Shown piece after piece: positions 1 through 6,510 of a stretch of 10,607 bases of DNA. The notes beneath the pieces are model-generated. The model was given only the letters and a program-made list of their open reading frames with translations, ran no database searches and had not been told where the DNA came from. The stretch is from Roseburia sp. (GTDB lineage Bacteria; Bacillota_A; Clostridia; Lachnospirales; Lachnospiraceae). Positions within the stretch are counted from its first letter, which is position 1; every line of letters starts with the position of its first letter. A program made the translations under genes and the position numbers. The stretch is from NCBI GenBank assembly GCA_017547315.1, contig JAFYQA010000007.1, positions 1-10,607 of the forward strand, written 5' to 3'.

Positions 1-459
1 AACACGCATAGATACGCCCGGCAAAATAGACTTTGGTTCTGGTTCTGTCGGATCAAAACGTTTAAAAATCTTTGATGGAACGATATTACCATTCTCATCT
101 TTTGCACCTTCTCTCGTCATAGAAAGTGGTGTATTCCAAAGGGTATTTAACACCAGACCCGCCTGTTGATCTAAGCGCAAATGTGCAACCATATCCTTTG
201 CACGTGTCTCATGATCAAGTCTCCAATCTTTGTATGGTGCCAATTCCCCAGAATTGTCCATATCTTTAAAAAACAAACCATCTTTTACAATCACCCCACA
301 TGTTGTAACGCCGATGATTGGACCGTTTTCATTTTCAAATAACACCGGCTCCAGATAAAAATCGTTGATTTTGTCCCCTTCTTCCAATACGTATGGCGCA
401 GGAATATAGCCATCCTTCATAGCTTTAATCTCTGTCCAATTTAATTCCCTCTTTTGCAT
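1..459 (-). CDS. Glycoside hydrolase family 3 protein (beta-glucosidase-like), N-terminal part only
   Basis: The first 153 residues are visible and the frame runs off the low-coordinate edge, so the catalytic domain is outside the window. The start is the ATG at 459-457, preceded by a strong AAGGAG at a suitable distance. The N-terminus begins MQKRELNWTEIKAM. At about residues 64-90 it has FKDMDNSGELAPYKDWR followed by LDHETRAKDMVAHLRLDQQAG, the DxxxxGxLxPYxDWR...ERAxxLVxxMTLxEKAG pattern that opens many GH3 beta-glycosidases. There is no signal peptide, so the enzyme should be cytoplasmic. Family knowledge suggests release of a terminal sugar from beta-linked oligosaccharides, but the specificity (glucose, xylose or other) cannot be read from this fragment. 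It lies just past the terminator of the alpha-glucan operon and is probably a separate unit. The nucleophile motif is not in view. Confidence 0.8.
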   Translation of the reverse strand, partial: MQKRELNWTEIKAMKDGYIPAPYVLEEGDKINDFYLEPVLFENENGPIIGVTTCGVIVKDGLFFKDMDNSGELAPYKDWRLDHETRAKDMVAHLRLDQQAGLVLNTLWNTPLSMTREGAKDENGNIVPSKIFKRFDPTEPEPKSILPGVSMRV

Positions 460-504
460 GTAAAATCTCCTTCTCCTTATAATAAAAAAGTTTTCGTTCC
501 GCAT

Positions 505-553
505 AAAAAATGCAGTCTAATCGTAATTCTATTTTACGATTAAACTGCATTTT
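505..553 (-). terminator. Intrinsic terminator of the alpha-glucan operon
   Basis: Arms at 534-553 and 507-526 form a 20-bp stem around a 7-base loop (527-533), starting 17 bases after the GH31 stop codon. In minus-strand RNA the stem is followed by a run of six U (complement of 505-510, partly inside the stem base). The only non-Watson-Crick position, c517 against a543, is G·U in the minus-strand RNA but C·A in plus-strand RNA, which agrees with minus-strand use. The stem is AT-rich, so some read-through is possible. Confidence 0.85.
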
Positions 554-570
554 CATCAAGAATTTAATTA

Positions 571-2850
571 TTATAAAGTAAGCTCTTTCTCTTCACCTAA
601 TACATTTACCACAATCTTCTTATATGGCTTATCATATCCTGCGTGAACGATTTCACCTGTCACTTCACCTGCTGCATTTACTGCAAATGCGTACTGATGA
701 TATTTACCATTCTGGTATTCGAAGCTCTCGCCATCATCTAAGTAATGATTGCAAGTTCCTTCGCCCGGATATACATCAAGAACTAATGTATCAAGCTCTT
801 TTTCACCTACATAGCTCATTGGCTCCATAGTTGGAATGATACTTCCAGCTTTTACATAAATTGGACATACATCAAGTGGTGCATCTTTGATAATCCACTG
901 TTCGCCTGTGAATTTCTCTTTGGTCCAGTAATCATACCATTCACCCGCTGGCAGATATACCATACGTTTTGTCACGCCTGGTAATACTACTGGTGCCACT
1001 AAAATCTTATCGCCCCACATGAACTCATCGTTACATGTTTTTGCCACTTCATCTTTTTCGTAATGATACACTAACGGGCGGATAATTGGTGCACCTGTTT
1101 TTTCTTCTTCGAAGAATAAGTCATAGATATATGGAATCCACTGATAACGAAGTTTTACATACTTACGATAGATATCCATTGTCTTCTCATCAAACTGCCA
1201 TGGCTCCTGTGGTCTTGTACCCATCGCTGCATGGTTACGGAAAATTGGAGAGAATGCTCCCACCTGAATCCATCTTAATAACAATTCTGGTGTAGTATCC
1301 GAACCAAAACCACCGATATCTGTACCGATATTTGGCATACCAGTTAAGCCTAAGTTACACTGCTGAGGAATCGCCATCTGCACATGTGCCCAAATACTCT
1401 GGTTGTCACCGGTCCAAGCAGTTGTATATTTCTGGCTTCCTGAATAGCAGGCTCTTGTAATCACGAATGGTCTGCGGTTATCCAGTTCTTTCAAACCTTC
1501 GTAAGTACCTTTTGCCATTAAGTGTCCATATACATTGTGCATTTCTGCATGATTTGTTTTTCTATCTTCATCCGTAAATACCACATCATCTGGCAATGGT
1601 CCATTGAAGCTGGCTGGCTCATTCATATCGTTCCATACACCACGCACACCTTTATCTAAAAGGAACTGGTGCTTCTTGCCCCACCATTCACGTACCTTCG
1701 GATTACCAAAATCCGGATATGCAGAATCTCCTGGCCATACTGCGTTAATATATACGTCACCTTCTGGTGTTTTTGCGAAATATCCGTTTTCTACACCTTC
1801 CTGGTATACAAAATAATCTTCATCTTTCTTTACACCCGGGTCAATGATTGCTACCGGTTTGTAACCTCTATCAATCAATGTTTTTAAATAACCATCCGGG
1901 TCGTTATTGTATCGTTTGTTATTCCATGTAAATACACGATAACCTTCCATGTAATCGATATCAAAATAAATAGAATCACAAGGGATATCGTTTTCTCTCA
2001 TTCCCTTTGCTACCGCTTCAATATCTTCCTGATATACATAGCCCCAGCGGCACTGATGATAACCTAATGTCCATTTCTGTGGCAATGGTGCTGTACCTGT
2101 CATATAGGTATAGCCCTGTAATACTTCTGGGATTGATTCGCCTGCAAAATAGTAATAGTTTAAGTTACCTGCAACAGAACCAAAATAATAGTAATCATTT
2201 GATTCCTGACTCATATTGAAAAATCCCTTATAAGTATTATCCAAGAAAAGGCCATATACGTGTTCATCGGTCAATGTGATAAAGAATGGCATAGACTTAT
2301 ACAACGCCTTAAAGCAGTCTACCTGTGGTGCCGGATTATCGGTATTCCACATCTCGTACTGATAATAACGTTTATCTAAGAAACCTGTTTTATCACCAAG
2401 TCCATAAAAATGCTCACTACCCTGCATTTTCTTAATCACATCAAATGCATGCTCTACATTTGGGTCTGTAAAATCATGTCCTTCTTCTGCGAGAAGTTTT
2501 CTATGCTCTTCGCTGATTGTCTCAAGCGGTTTACGTTCTTCTCTATAGTCTGCACATACTTCATTGCCGTCTTTATCAAAGAAATCCACATAAAAACCAT
2601 CTGCAACTCTGACTTTTACGTCTTCTGTACAAATCCAAAGACCATCTTCTTTTTCTGCTACTGTTATCGAAACATCCTGTTTCTTATCGCCTTCTATCGC
2701 TTTTGAATGATAGGTTTCTGATTCATAAGCATAGAAAACATTGATAATTTTAGATGTAATCACGCTTACACGTGCTGTTTTTCCTTCAAAATCCAACAGA
2801 ATATCCTGACCATTCTGTGTAAAACCGGTCAGTTTTCCAAAATCTTTCAT
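571..2850 (-). CDS. GH31 alpha-glucosidase, cytoplasmic
   Basis: Predicted retaining alpha-glucosidase that releases glucose from the non-reducing end of malto- or isomalto-oligosaccharides. Numbering from the upstream ATG at 2859, an N-terminal beta-sandwich covers about 30-255 and the catalytic barrel about 260-590, with beta domains to the end. GYHQCRWGY is at 266-274 and IDYMEGYRVFTW at 301-312. WNDMNEP at 409-415 holds the nucleophile Asp411, and WTGDN at 482-486 holds the expected acid/base Asp485. GTDIGGFG at 512-519 and RNH at 541-543 are also typical. There is no signal peptide. The in-frame ATG at 2859 directly abuts the AAAGGGG ribosome binding site (2866-2860), whereas the ATG at 2850 is 9 bases from it, so I choose 2850 (759 residues). 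It is the last gene before the terminator. The exact linkage preference (alpha-1,4, alpha-1,6 or other) is not certain, because GH31 also includes sulfoquinovosidases and alpha-xylosidases; the context favours glucosidase. Confidence 0.92.
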   Translation of the reverse strand: MKDFGKLTGFTQNGQDILLDFEGKTARVSVITSKIINVFYAYESETYHSKAIEGDKKQDVSITVAEKEDGLWICTEDVKVRVADGFYVDFFDKDGNEVCADYREERKPLETISEEHRKLLAEEGHDFTDPNVEHAFDVIKKMQGSEHFYGLGDKTGFLDKRYYQYEMWNTDNPAPQVDCFKALYKSMPFFITLTDEHVYGLFLDNTYKGFFNMSQESNDYYYFGSVAGNLNYYYFAGESIPEVLQGYTYMTGTAPLPQKWTLGYHQCRWGYVYQEDIEAVAKGMRENDIPCDSIYFDIDYMEGYRVFTWNNKRYNNDPDGYLKTLIDRGYKPVAIIDPGVKKDEDYFVYQEGVENGYFAKTPEGDVYINAVWPGDSAYPDFGNPKVREWWGKKHQFLLDKGVRGVWNDMNEPASFNGPLPDDVVFTDEDRKTNHAEMHNVYGHLMAKGTYEGLKELDNRRPFVITRACYSGSQKYTTAWTGDNQSIWAHVQMAIPQQCNLGLTGMPNIGTDIGGFGSDTTPELLLRWIQVGAFSPIFRNHAAMGTRPQEPWQFDEKTMDIYRKYVKLRYQWIPYIYDLFFEEEKTGAPIIRPLVYHYEKDEVAKTCNDEFMWGDKILVAPVVLPGVTKRMVYLPAGEWYDYWTKEKFTGEQWIIKDAPLDVCPIYVKAGSIIPTMEPMSYVGEKELDTLVLDVYPGEGTCNHYLDDGESFEYQNGKYHQYAFAVNAAGEVTGEIVHAGYDKPYKKIVVNVLGEEKELTL

Positions 2851-2859
2851 GAGGTACAT

Positions 2860-2866
2860 CCCCTTT
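2860..2866 (-). promoter_or_regulatory. Ribosome binding site that decides the GH31 start
   Basis: AAAGGGG on the minus strand ends one base before the upstream ATG (2859), which is too close for initiation. It lies 9 bases from the second in-frame ATG (2850). Spacing therefore supports the shorter protein. Confidence 0.65.
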
Positions 2867-2888
2867 CAAGTTTTATTTGTATTACCTG

Positions 2889-2953
2889 TAACTATTCAGT
2901 GCGCCGTTCGCAAAACCGCCTCTCCGAGGCTTTCCTTTTGCTCTGAATAGTTA
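2889..2953 (-). repeat. Nested inverted repeat (structured RNA) between the debranching and GH31 genes
   Basis: Three nested helices are visible. The outer one is a perfect 11-bp arm pair, TAACTATTCAG (2889-2899) with its exact complement at 2943-2953. The middle one is GCAAAA (2910-2915) with TTTTGC (2936-2941). The inner one is GCCTC (2918-2922) with GAGGC (2926-2930) around a 3-base loop. The outer right arm contains the stop codon of the debranching gene (2951-2953). No U-run follows in either direction, so it is not a classic intrinsic terminator. A role in mRNA stability, processing or differential expression of the GH31 gene is inference. Confidence 0.65.
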
Positions 2954-4891
2954 TCGAATAGCATCATATACGCGAAGAATCTCGCCTGTACTCCATGCCT
3001 GTGCAAAACATCCCTTAGACGTAATTGGATTCTCACCATCTAAAATCTCTGGAAGCTGTCCCACACAGCCTTCACGAAGTGCTGCTTCAATAGCAGTAAG
3101 CTGTGCTTTTACTGTTGCAACTGCTTCTTCGGAATAGTCATTAACCTTTAAGTAAGCCAAGTAATAGCCACCCATTGGGAATGGCCATACAGTACCCTGA
3201 TGGTATGCCAAATCACGATCTAACTGTGCACCGCCATAGAATGGCTGGAACTGTTTATCTTCCGGTGCCAATGTACGAAGTCCAAGTGGTGTATAAAGTT
3301 TTTGGAATACGGTTTCCACTACCATTTTTTCCTGTTCTCTTGGAAGCAGTGAGAATGGTAACGAAATCGCCCAAATCTGATTACAACGAATCTGATTGTC
3401 TGCATCTGTTCCACTAATAACATCCTTTAAGCACTGTTTTTCTTCGTTCCAGAACTGTGCCAAGAAGCTCTTCTTTACTAATTCAGAAAGTCCTACATAG
3501 TCTTCTTTTGCTTCCTTGCCAAGTGCTTTTGTGAAGAAATCCATGATAATAAGGGCATTGTACCAGTATGCGTTGATTTCAACCGGTTTACCATGACGTG
3601 GCGTTGGTAAAATATTTTCTACACGAACGTCCATCCATGTTACCTGGTCATAGCCACCACCAGCCATGATTAAACCATCTTCATCCATGTGGATGTCGAA
3701 GTCTGTACCTTTTTTGTACCAATGGATAATCTCTTCCATAACGGGATATGCTTCTGCAGCAAAATCCAAGTTCTGGCTTCTCTGATAATATTCATAAACA
3801 GCTACTACAAAAAGTAATGCTGCGTCTACTGTGTTATAACCCGGTGCGTTTGTTCCTTCTGGGAATAAATTTGGCATCAAACCTTTATCGCAGTATGCCA
3901 TGAAAGTTCTTAAAATACTCTCAGCAGCTTCAAACTGACGAGACGATAAGCAACAGCCCATAACTGCAATCATCGTGTCTCTTCCCCAGTCTTCAAAGAA
4001 TGGGAACCCAGCTAAAATTGTCTTACCTTTTGTAGATTCGCGGTAAGAAATAAACTGATCTGCACTCACTGCAAGCTGGCTTGCCACTTCATCCGTAAAG
4101 CCTGCCTGATTCTTTAATGCTGCACGATATTCCTTCACACCAGCAAGAATCTCTTCCATAGATGCAAACTGTTCATCCATGCTGCATACGATTTCTAATG
4201 TATCCACTTTGCCAGATACCACTTCATATGTAATCTCATTGACTACAGTAGAACGGCCTAATGGCATCTTACCATCTTCTACATCATGACAATAGTAAAG
4301 TTTATCACAGTATCTAGGTTCTACTGCATAGCTTGTACCATTTGTCTGATAGTACATACAATGACCATTTGATGTGATAGATTTTTCTGTCACTTCAAAC
4401 TTCTGGTCGCTTGGTAATCTCACACCTTTTGCCACAAACTGTAAATGTGGTGCCACGATAAGTTTAACATCCTTGCCGGAACGATTATTAATACGATAAG
4501 AAATACCAACTGTATTCTTTCCCTGTTCTAAAACAATGGTTCTAACAACTTCCACACCATCAACTATGTAAGTCCACTGTGGATAGTCCTCAAATGTAAA
4601 ACCGCTCTGGTATACAAAACCTTTTTCTCTTTTTTCATGAAGCTGGAAATCCTGACTGGACAAATAAACTTTCTTCTCTCCAATCTCCAATACCTCTTCT
4701 AATCTGTGAATCATGTTCACACGATAGTTTGGCGAATGTGTACACGCCATAAATACTGCCTGATCATTACGACTGCAAGACCCCATTAAACTGAGGGAGG
4801 AGAAGCCTCCCAAACCATTTGTCATCAAATAGCAGTTCTCTTCTCCTCGTTCAAAGGTTTTCCAATCGCTTTTGCCATAGACAAACCTCAT
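2951..4891 (-). CDS. Amylo-alpha-1,6-glucosidase (GH133-type glycogen debranching enzyme)
   Basis: Predicted to hydrolyse single alpha-1,6-linked glucose stubs on glycogen or limit dextrins. The 646-residue product has an N-terminal beta-rich domain (about 1-260) with NGLGGFSSLS near 25-34. A helical barrel of the GDE_C type (about 270-646) carries GFPFFEDWGRDTMIA (295-309), DQVTWMDVR (415-423), RHGKPVEINAYWYNAL (432-447), YHQGTVWPFPMGGYY (563-577) and QAWSTGEILRVY (631-642). There is no glucanotransferase domain, so this is the monofunctional bacterial form; the upstream MalQ can supply the transferase. The start at 4891 is chosen because AGGAGG ends 9 bases upstream and the conserved protein begins there. 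A longer version from 4945 would overlap malQ by 50 bases and add a basic, unconserved-looking 18-residue leader. The stop codon lies in an inverted repeat. Confidence 0.92.
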   Translation of the reverse strand: MRFVYGKSDWKTFERGEENCYLMTNGLGGFSSLSLMGSCSRNDQAVFMACTHSPNYRVNMIHRLEEVLEIGEKKVYLSSQDFQLHEKREKGFVYQSGFTFEDYPQWTYIVDGVEVVRTIVLEQGKNTVGISYRINNRSGKDVKLIVAPHLQFVAKGVRLPSDQKFEVTEKSITSNGHCMYYQTNGTSYAVEPRYCDKLYYCHDVEDGKMPLGRSTVVNEITYEVVSGKVDTLEIVCSMDEQFASMEEILAGVKEYRAALKNQAGFTDEVASQLAVSADQFISYRESTKGKTILAGFPFFEDWGRDTMIAVMGCCLSSRQFEAAESILRTFMAYCDKGLMPNLFPEGTNAPGYNTVDAALLFVVAVYEYYQRSQNLDFAAEAYPVMEEIIHWYKKGTDFDIHMDEDGLIMAGGGYDQVTWMDVRVENILPTPRHGKPVEINAYWYNALIIMDFFTKALGKEAKEDYVGLSELVKKSFLAQFWNEEKQCLKDVISGTDADNQIRCNQIWAISLPFSLLPREQEKMVVETVFQKLYTPLGLRTLAPEDKQFQPFYGGAQLDRDLAYHQGTVWPFPMGGYYLAYLKVNDYSEEAVATVKAQLTAIEAALREGCVGQLPEILDGENPITSKGCFAQAWSTGEILRVYDAIR

Positions 4892-4895
4892 ATTA

Positions 4896-6431
4896 TTATT
4901 CCTCCTCTGACTGCTCCTCGTCCTCTTTCGCCACTTCTGGTTCAAAAGGTAAACGTTCGCTAATCTTTGTCAAAGCGCGAATCTTTTTCAATAATGCTTT
5001 TGTAAACATACGGGAATTGATACGCCATTTCCAGTTCTCACCTAAAGTAGATGGGAAGTTGATTCTAGCTTCTTTATCAAGTCCTAAGTAGTCCTGTGCA
5101 GGAATGATACAGGTATTTGCACAGCTCATCATTGCTAAACGAATGAAATCCCAGTATTTTTCCTCTGCTGGAATATGTGCATTATTCATGTATTCTTCTG
5201 CAAAAGCACGGCTTTCTTTATCTAAGCCATTGTACCACTGAACTAATGTCTCATTATCATGTGTACCTGTGTATACAACACTGTTACGATCATAACTATG
5301 TGGTAAGTAATTTGATTTTTCTCTTGGATCGAAAGCAAATTCTAATACCTTCATACCTGGATAACCGCTGTCTTTTAATAACTGAGCTACGGTTGGTGTC
5401 TGGAATCCTAAGTCTTCTGCAATAATCTGTTTTGCACCAAGTTTTGCTTCTAATCTACGGAACAAATCAATACCTGGTCCCTGTTCCCAGTGACCGCTCT
5501 TTGCGCTAGTCGCACTTGCTGGAATACTGAAGTATTCATCAAATCCTCTAAAGTGGTCAATTCTTACTACGTCATACATCTTAAAACTGTGCGACATACG
5601 TTTTGTCCACCAGTCATAATCTGTACGTTTGTGGTAATCCCAACGATATAATGGGTTACCCCATAACTGACCATCTGCAGAGAATGCATCTGGAGGACAT
5701 CCAGCAACTGCATATGGTTCAAAGTTTTCATCGAACTGGAATAATTCTGGAGATGCCCATGCATCTGCAGAGTCAAATGCTACATAAATTGGCATATCAC
5801 CGATGATTTCGATACCATTTTCATTTGCATAAGCTTTTAATTTGCCCCACTGTTTTGCAAATACATACTGAATATATTTCTGGAACTCAATTTCAAAATA
5901 ACATTCTTTACGATAATAATCTAACGCATAGTCATAACGTTTCTTGATATCCTCTGCCCATTCATTCCATCCGGCACCGTCAAATTTAGTTTTAACTGCC
6001 ATAAAGAGCGCATAGTCATTTAACCAGTAACCATTTTCCCATACGAATTTATGATATTCTTCGTTCTCATTAATATTGCTGCGTTCATATGCTAAACGTA
6101 ATAATTTGAAACGACTTTCATAGATCTTACCATAATCAACATATCCTGCATCTTTACCGAAATCTGCTGCATCACATTCTTTTTTCGTTAATACGCCTTC
6201 AGAGATTAATTCTTCTAAATCGATGAAATATGGATTTCCAGCAAAAGAAGAAAATCCCTGATATGGAGAATCTCCGTAACTTGTTGGTGAAAGTGGCAAA
6301 ATCTGCCAGTAGCTCTGACCTGCCTCTTTTAATTGATCAACCCATTTGTATGCTTCCTTAGAAAAACAACCGATACCATATTTTGATGGAAGGCTTGAAA
6401 TTGGAAGCAACACACCACTTGCTCTTTTCAT
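4896..6431 (-). CDS. malQ: 4-alpha-glucanotransferase (amylomaltase), GH77
   Basis: Transfers alpha-1,4-glucan segments between maltodextrins in the cytoplasm, releasing glucose and building longer chains for other enzymes. The protein has 511 residues, normal for bacterial amylomaltase. It opens with RASGVLLPISSLPSKYGIG (3-21) and has LSPTSYGDSPYQGFSSFAGN (47-66), both GH77 hallmarks. IIGDMPIYVAFDSADAW is at 209-225. The catalytic residues fit Asp292 (RIDHFRGF, nucleophile), Glu339 (IIAEDLG, acid/base) and Asp392 (GTHDNET). The ATG at 6431 follows AGAGGA. The protein ends in an unusual acidic tail of about 10 residues (KEDEEQSEEE) past the usual GH77 end; its last codons contain the ribosome binding site of the next gene. 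It lies 75 bases after the pullulanase stop, with a candidate promoter inside the pullulanase 3' end. Confidence 0.96.
   Translation of the reverse strand: MKRASGVLLPISSLPSKYGIGCFSKEAYKWVDQLKEAGQSYWQILPLSPTSYGDSPYQGFSSFAGNPYFIDLEELISEGVLTKKECDAADFGKDAGYVDYGKIYESRFKLLRLAYERSNINENEEYHKFVWENGYWLNDYALFMAVKTKFDGAGWNEWAEDIKKRYDYALDYYRKECYFEIEFQKYIQYVFAKQWGKLKAYANENGIEIIGDMPIYVAFDSADAWASPELFQFDENFEPYAVAGCPPDAFSADGQLWGNPLYRWDYHKRTDYDWWTKRMSHSFKMYDVVRIDHFRGFDEYFSIPASATSAKSGHWEQGPGIDLFRRLEAKLGAKQIIAEDLGFQTPTVAQLLKDSGYPGMKVLEFAFDPREKSNYLPHSYDRNSVVYTGTHDNETLVQWYNGLDKESRAFAEEYMNNAHIPAEEKYWDFIRLAMMSCANTCIIPAQDYLGLDKEARINFPSTLGENWKWRINSRMFTKALLKKIRALTKISERLPFEPEVAKEDEEQSEEE
4901..4908 (-). promoter_or_regulatory. 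Ribosome binding site of the debranching gene inside malQ
   Basis: AGAGGAGG on the minus strand is encoded by the last Glu codons of malQ. It lies 9 bases from the ATG at 4891, and the malQ stop (4898-4896) sits between the two. The arrangement predicts translational coupling and fixes the debranching start. Confidence 0.8.
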
Positions 6432-6460
6432 AAATCGTGTCCTCTTTTCTTCGTTACATT

Positions 6461-6510
6461 CATAATTATTCCGTATTTTATAATTATGCTTTCATCTACT
6501 GAATAATTAT
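6461..6510. repeat. Three copies of the palindrome ATAATTAT upstream of malQ
   Basis: The 8-bp perfect palindrome ATAATTAT occurs at 6462-6469, 6480-6487 and 6503-6510. The first two copies also form a 9-bp inverted repeat, CATAATTAT/ATAATTATG (6461-6469 and 6480-6488). The third sits in GAATA-N4-TATTC (6501-6514) and overlaps the pullulanase stop codon. The region is very AT-rich, so chance is a real alternative. If functional, it could be an operator or a region of easy melting. Confidence 0.4.

Noticed and set aside
479..507. TATTAT with TTTATG 17 bases upstream as a GH3 promoter
   Set aside because: The -35 matches consensus at only 3 of 6 positions, and the start site would fall in the ribosome binding site.
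570..575. TATAAT on the minus strand at the end of the GH31 gene as a promoter for GH3
   Set aside because: No -35 element lies at 16-18 bases, and a transcript from it would run straight into the terminator hairpin.
2410..2706. Open frame of 98 codons on the plus strand, rich in Phe, Cys and Ile
   Set aside because: It lies wholly inside the GH31 gene in antisense, has no ribosome binding site and resembles no protein; its composition follows from the opposite strand. The other short plus-strand frames inside the genes are rejected for the same reason.
4892..4945. Longer start of the debranching enzyme at 4945 (MNQKWRKRT leader)
   Set aside because: It would overlap malQ by 50 bases, has no family-like sequence, and the ATG at 4891 has an ideally spaced AGGAGG.
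5567..5806. Overlapping open frames on both strands (plus 5603-5806, minus 5567-5776) inside malQ
   Set aside because: malQ is complete and conserved across this stretch, including its catalytic neighbourhood, and these frames have no initiation signals.
6461..6488. Inverted repeat between the pullulanase and malQ genes as a terminator
   Set aside because: The 9-bp stem is almost entirely A-T with a 10-base loop and no U-run on the minus strand.
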